DNA of 64,000 nucleotides from assembly GCF_022808815.1 (NCBI RefSeq), contig NZ_JAKZLC010000002.1:310001-374000 (forward strand). Reading direction: 5' to 3'. The stretch comes from Geothrix paludis. Its GTDB lineage: Bacteria > Acidobacteriota > Holophagae > Holophagales > Holophagaceae. This document shows, in pieces, positions 61,271-64,000 of the stretch. The notes beneath the pieces were generated by a model, which saw nothing but the letters and a program-made list of their open reading frames with translations, was not told the DNA's origin and made no database searches. A program made the translations under genes and the position numbers. Numbering within the stretch: position 1 is the first letter of the stretch; every line of letters starts with the position of its first letter.

Positions 61271-63208
61271 TTAATCGGCACTTGCTAGGGGAAGCCTGAC
61301 CTCGAACCGGCTGCCCCCCTGACGTCCCGCTACCACGACCACGGTGCCACGGTGCCATGCCACCACCTCGGCTACCAGAGCTAATCCAAGGCCCAGACCA
61401 GGTGCCAGTCCCTGGGTGCTCCCACGGGCGAAGCGCCCGAAGATCCGCTCCCGTTCAGTCTCAGGAATGCCGGGACCCTGATCCTCCACTTCAAGAAGAG
61501 CCTGTCCCCTCTCGGCCGTGAGGCCAACCCTCACGGGCGCGCCCTCTGGGGAGAACTTGAGCGCGTTGGACACGAGGTTCTCCAACACCCGCGCCAGCAG
61601 ACCCTCGTCCCCCAGGACCTGCAATCCTGGAGCAGTGTGCGCCTCGAAGGGCCTGTCTGTTCCCGCCTTCAAATAGGCGACCCGCGCTTCACATAGGGAT
61701 GAAAGATCCAGACGGTGAGCATCACCGCGGTAGTCACGAAGCCGGAGGCGTTCCAGATCCAGCAGAGCGTCCACCATCTGCGCGAGGCGTGAGGCCTCAG
61801 ACACCACCATGCCAGCCACCCGCGCCCGTTCGGCCTCGGAGAGGTCGAACTGGGCCAAGAGCTGCGCCAGTCCCCGGACGGAGGTGAGGGGGGTCTTCAG
61901 TTCGTGGGCCACCACCCTTCGGGCCTCCGCCTCCTGCTTCTGAGTTTCTGCGAGATGGCTCTGCAGGGCCTCCAGTTCGGTGATTCGGTGACGCGCCTCG
62001 GCCGCAGACAGGCGGCTTTTTCGGAAGTGGTCCCAGACCGTGGCACCACCCGTAATCCCAAGGGCCACCGCCATGGCCAGAGGCGCTAGTTCCAGATGAA
62101 GCGCATGGAGCGAGCCTGCGGATAAGGGCAAGGGAGCCAGGATGAAAACCAGCGCCAGAGCCGGAAGGGCCCTTCTGGCTACCGAAGCGAGGAGAGCGCC
62201 TAACCAGGCAAGGCTGAAGGCCAGGGCTGCATTGAGAAGCGGAGATGCGGGACGAAGCAGGTCTTTCGAAAGGATGGCTTCCGTCGCCTGGGCCTCCACG
62301 AGCACACCAGGTTCAGTGGCCCCCCGACGCGTGACAGGCGTGATGACTCGGTCACCCAGACCCGCAGCACTGACGCCAACGAAGACGATGCGCCCTCGAA
62401 GCAGGGGCGAGGGATTCTTGGCCATCAGGGCGCCGGCATAGACTGTAGGAACGGTGCGAGCCTTGAACGCCGGGAACAGGGTGAGGCCCACGGGGACCAG
62501 GAGGCCCGGATCGCCGAGTCGGGCGGCGGCTAGGGGGAAGGCGAGAAGGGCATGCCCATCCACCTCTCGGGTGGCTGCGAAGTGCCGGACCACGCCATCC
62601 TGGTCCAGGTCGAATCCGACATGGCCCGTCTCCGTCTGCCGAAGAAGCGGGGCTGGCCAGAGTCCGTGCCCCGAATCATCCACCCCCGCAGCGAGCACAG
62701 AGGGTCCCTCGGCGAGCGCCTGCGCCAGGGCCTCATCGCCCGCCCGGCCTTCGGGCAGGAGCAGATCCACGGCCACACCCTTGGCACCGGCGGCGTAGAT
62801 CCCTGAAACCAATCGAGAGAGCTTCGTCCGGTCCCAGGGCCATGGGCCCTCTGACCTCAGCGCGGTTTCGTCGATAAGAACCAGCGCGACCCCAGAAGCT
62901 GGGCGCTCGGGGGAAAGGCGGAGAAGGGTGTCACGAAGCAGCCATTCCCAGGGCGTGAGCAAGCCCGAGAGTTCTAGTGCGAGAGTCAGCACGGCAGCCA
63001 ATGTGGGCCAGAGCAACCTCAGGGGACCCCCTCCTGAAAATCCGCCAAGAACCCAAGTGGGTCGGAGGCAGTCTGGATTCTGGCGCATCGGACCGACTGG
63101 CCCCAAATCAATCCACGGAACAAAACCCCCTGCCTCCGTGGACAAGAAAAGTTCCGGGGGGTGCGGATGGTGCAACCTGCCGTTCAACAAGGATCTTATC
63201 GGGTCCAC
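61271..63208 (-). CDS. CHASE2-domain sensor histidine kinase
   Basis: Up to 645 aa. Hydrophobic segment (LLWPTLAAVLTLALELSGLL), a CHASE2-type extracellular domain (VALVLIDETALRSEGPWPWDR, then AKGVAVDLLLPEGRAG), a group of TM helices (ALAFSLAWLGALLASVARRALPALALVFILAPL), then HisKA (VVAHELKTPLTSVRGLAQL) and HATPase boxes (NALKFSPEG, DQGPGIPETER, GLGLGLAL). Pairs with the NtrC-type regulator downstream. The start is uncertain: GTG at 63208, ATG at 63088 or a start close to AGGAGGGGG nearer the first TM are all possible. Confidence 0.9.
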   Translation of the reverse strand: MDPIRSLLNGRLHHPHPPELFLSTEAGGFVPWIDLGPVGPMRQNPDCLRPTWVLGGFSGGGPLRLLWPTLAAVLTLALELSGLLTPWEWLLRDTLLRLSPERPASGVALVLIDETALRSEGPWPWDRTKLSRLVSGIYAAGAKGVAVDLLLPEGRAGDEALAQALAEGPSVLAAGVDDSGHGLWPAPLLRQTETGHVGFDLDQDGVVRHFAATREVDGHALLAFPLAAARLGDPGLLVPVGLTLFPAFKARTVPTVYAGALMAKNPSPLLRGRIVFVGVSAAGLGDRVITPVTRRGATEPGVLVEAQATEAILSKDLLRPASPLLNAALAFSLAWLGALLASVARRALPALALVFILAPLPLSAGSLHALHLELAPLAMAVALGITGGATVWDHFRKSRLSAAEARHRITELEALQSHLAETQKQEAEARRVVAHELKTPLTSVRGLAQLLAQFDLSEAERARVAGMVVSEASRLAQMVDALLDLERLRLRDYRGDAHRLDLSSLCEARVAYLKAGTDRPFEAHTAPGLQVLGDEGLLARVLENLVSNALKFSPEGAPVRVGLTAERGQALLEVEDQGPGIPETERERIFGRFARGSTQGLAPGLGLGLALVAEVVAWHRGTVVVVAGRQGGSRFEVRLPLASAD

Positions 63209-63364
63209 TACCTCCAGGATTTCCCCAGTCTCCGGGTGGCTCTTCAGCCCAAGTTTCAGTCCAACTCTAATCTTCCCCTAATCCTTCGGGACGATACTGT
63301 CCTCCAATCAGAATTCTGGAGGCGTCCACGCCTTCGTCGGAGGATCTCGTCCTTGGTTTTCGCG

Positions 63365-64000
63365 ATGAATCGTTTGACCACCTTTCTGCGTCGACACTCA
63401 TTTGCCCTGGGTGCCCTGGTGCTGCTCGTGGCCCTTGGGGCGTGCTGCCTCTCATGGATCGTCGTTCACGGGATCAGTGCTCGCGACCAACCGACCGCGG
63501 CAGAATCGATTTTGGCCAGGGCCCTTCGGCATGCGGCTACGCCAAGAGCGGCCCGTAATCTCGCGAATCCCGTTCCCCTTAGCGCGGTGGCGCTGGAAGA
63601 AGGACGAATGCACTGGGCGGACCACTGTGCCCTATGCCATGGCAATGATGGAAAGGGCATGACCGAGATCGGTCGGAACCTTTACCCCAAGGCCCCGGAC
63701 ATGACCGCCGCGGCCACCCAGGGTTTAAACGACGGGGAACTGTTCTCCATCATCAAGAACGGGGTCCGCCTGACGGGCATGCCCGCCTGGGGCGACAACT
63801 CCAGTGCCGGGGACGAGCAGTCCTGGAAACTTGTCCTCTTCATTCGGCACCTGCCCATGGCCACGCAGGAAGAGCTCGACCAGATGCGGACCATGAATCC
63901 GATCTCACCCATGGAGCGTCAAGAGGCCAAGGCTGAAGACGATTTCCTCAATGGGACGGAGGCTCCCACTGTCGGGGGCACCCCCACACCCACCGCTCGA
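63365..64000 (+). CDS. Membrane-anchored monohaem cytochrome c, partial
   Basis: At least 212 aa, cut by the window end. N-terminal TM (LGALVLLVALGACCLSWIVVHG), then haem motif CALCH followed by GNDGKGMTEIGRNLYPKAPDM and axial Met in RLTGMPAWGD. Class I-type cytochrome c domain with Met ligand, similar to cytochrome domains feeding terminal oxidases or dehydrogenases. Ribosome site weak; GGAGG is 25 bp upstream, so the start could be elsewhere. Divergent from the CHASE2 kinase, with a 156-bp gap containing the palindrome CAGAATTCTG (63309-63318) flanked by CCTCCA / TGGAGG. Confidence 0.85.
   Translation, partial: MNRLTTFLRRHSFALGALVLLVALGACCLSWIVVHGISARDQPTAAESILARALRHAATPRAARNLANPVPLSAVALEEGRMHWADHCALCHGNDGKGMTEIGRNLYPKAPDMTAAATQGLNDGELFSIIKNGVRLTGMPAWGDNSSAGDEQSWKLVLFIRHLPMATQEELDQMRTMNPISPMERQEAKAEDDFLNGTEAPTVGGTPTPTAR

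Overview
The window is GC-rich bacterial chromosome, densely coded on both strands. The mix of multihaem c-type cytochrome lipoproteins (3, 4 and 8 haems), a flhG-fliA flagellar pair, several RND/EmrAB-type efflux operons of Gram-negative type, a fused E1 alpha-beta 2-oxoacid dehydrogenase and many secreted lipoproteins suggests a diderm, motile, metal- or electron-respiring bacterium. My best guess is Acidobacteriota, class Holophagae (Geothrix-like). This is inferred from gene content and style only; a deltaproteobacterium-like lineage is not excluded.

Layout. 1-2 kb: minus-strand arsR-tolC-adaptor efflux operon running off the left edge. 2.3-17.9 kb: housekeeping and envelope genes: KdsC-like phosphatase, M3 (Dcp) and S9 peptidases, a patatin lipoprotein, a SET-domain protein, an alpha/beta-hydrolase lipoprotein, a protein-glutaminase-like protein lacking the catalytic Cys, a trihaem lipoprotein, SurE, a HAD 5'-nucleotidase, a three-repeat secreted protein, and an SRPBCC-ArsR-DinB set with operator-like palindromes. 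18-21.4 kb: mfd. 21.5-32.7 kb: two back-to-back TetR-headed efflux operons (tetR-tolC-MFP-RND leftward, tetR-tolC-emrA-emrB rightward) around a shared operator region. 33-40.7 kb: cold-shock protein, E1 fusion, bioB, a 408-bp inverted-repeat element that ends bioB, haemerythrin, CDGSH protein, adaptor and tetrahaem cytochrome. 40.9-45 kb: valS and an octahaem cytochrome. 45-52.3 kb: exonuclease and small genes, flhG-fliA, glmS, two small His-rich membrane proteins, tRNA-Val(GAC).

From the tRNA-Val onward (52.4-56.1 kb) base composition is visibly lower in GC and looks acquired: an OmpR-type two-component system and an orphan protein with a restriction-nuclease-like C-terminus. 56.2-64 kb carries an outer-membrane-type protein, an extremely Met-rich exported protein, a Met/Gly-rich DUF4382/DUF5666-like lipoprotein, a FecR-domain protein with a Met-rich tail, and an NtrC-class regulator with a CHASE2 histidine kinase. 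A sigma-54-like promoter with two identical palindromic upstream sites precedes the lipoprotein gene, suggesting that the regulator drives this Met-rich envelope set (possibly Cu(I)- or envelope-stress-related). A monohaem cytochrome runs off the right edge.

Most promising observations: the Cys-to-Asn protein-glutaminase homologue, the 408-bp element, the sigma-54/UAS-controlled Met-rich cluster, the HhH/PD-(D/E)xK-like orphan, and GAA-loop palindromes before and inside valS.
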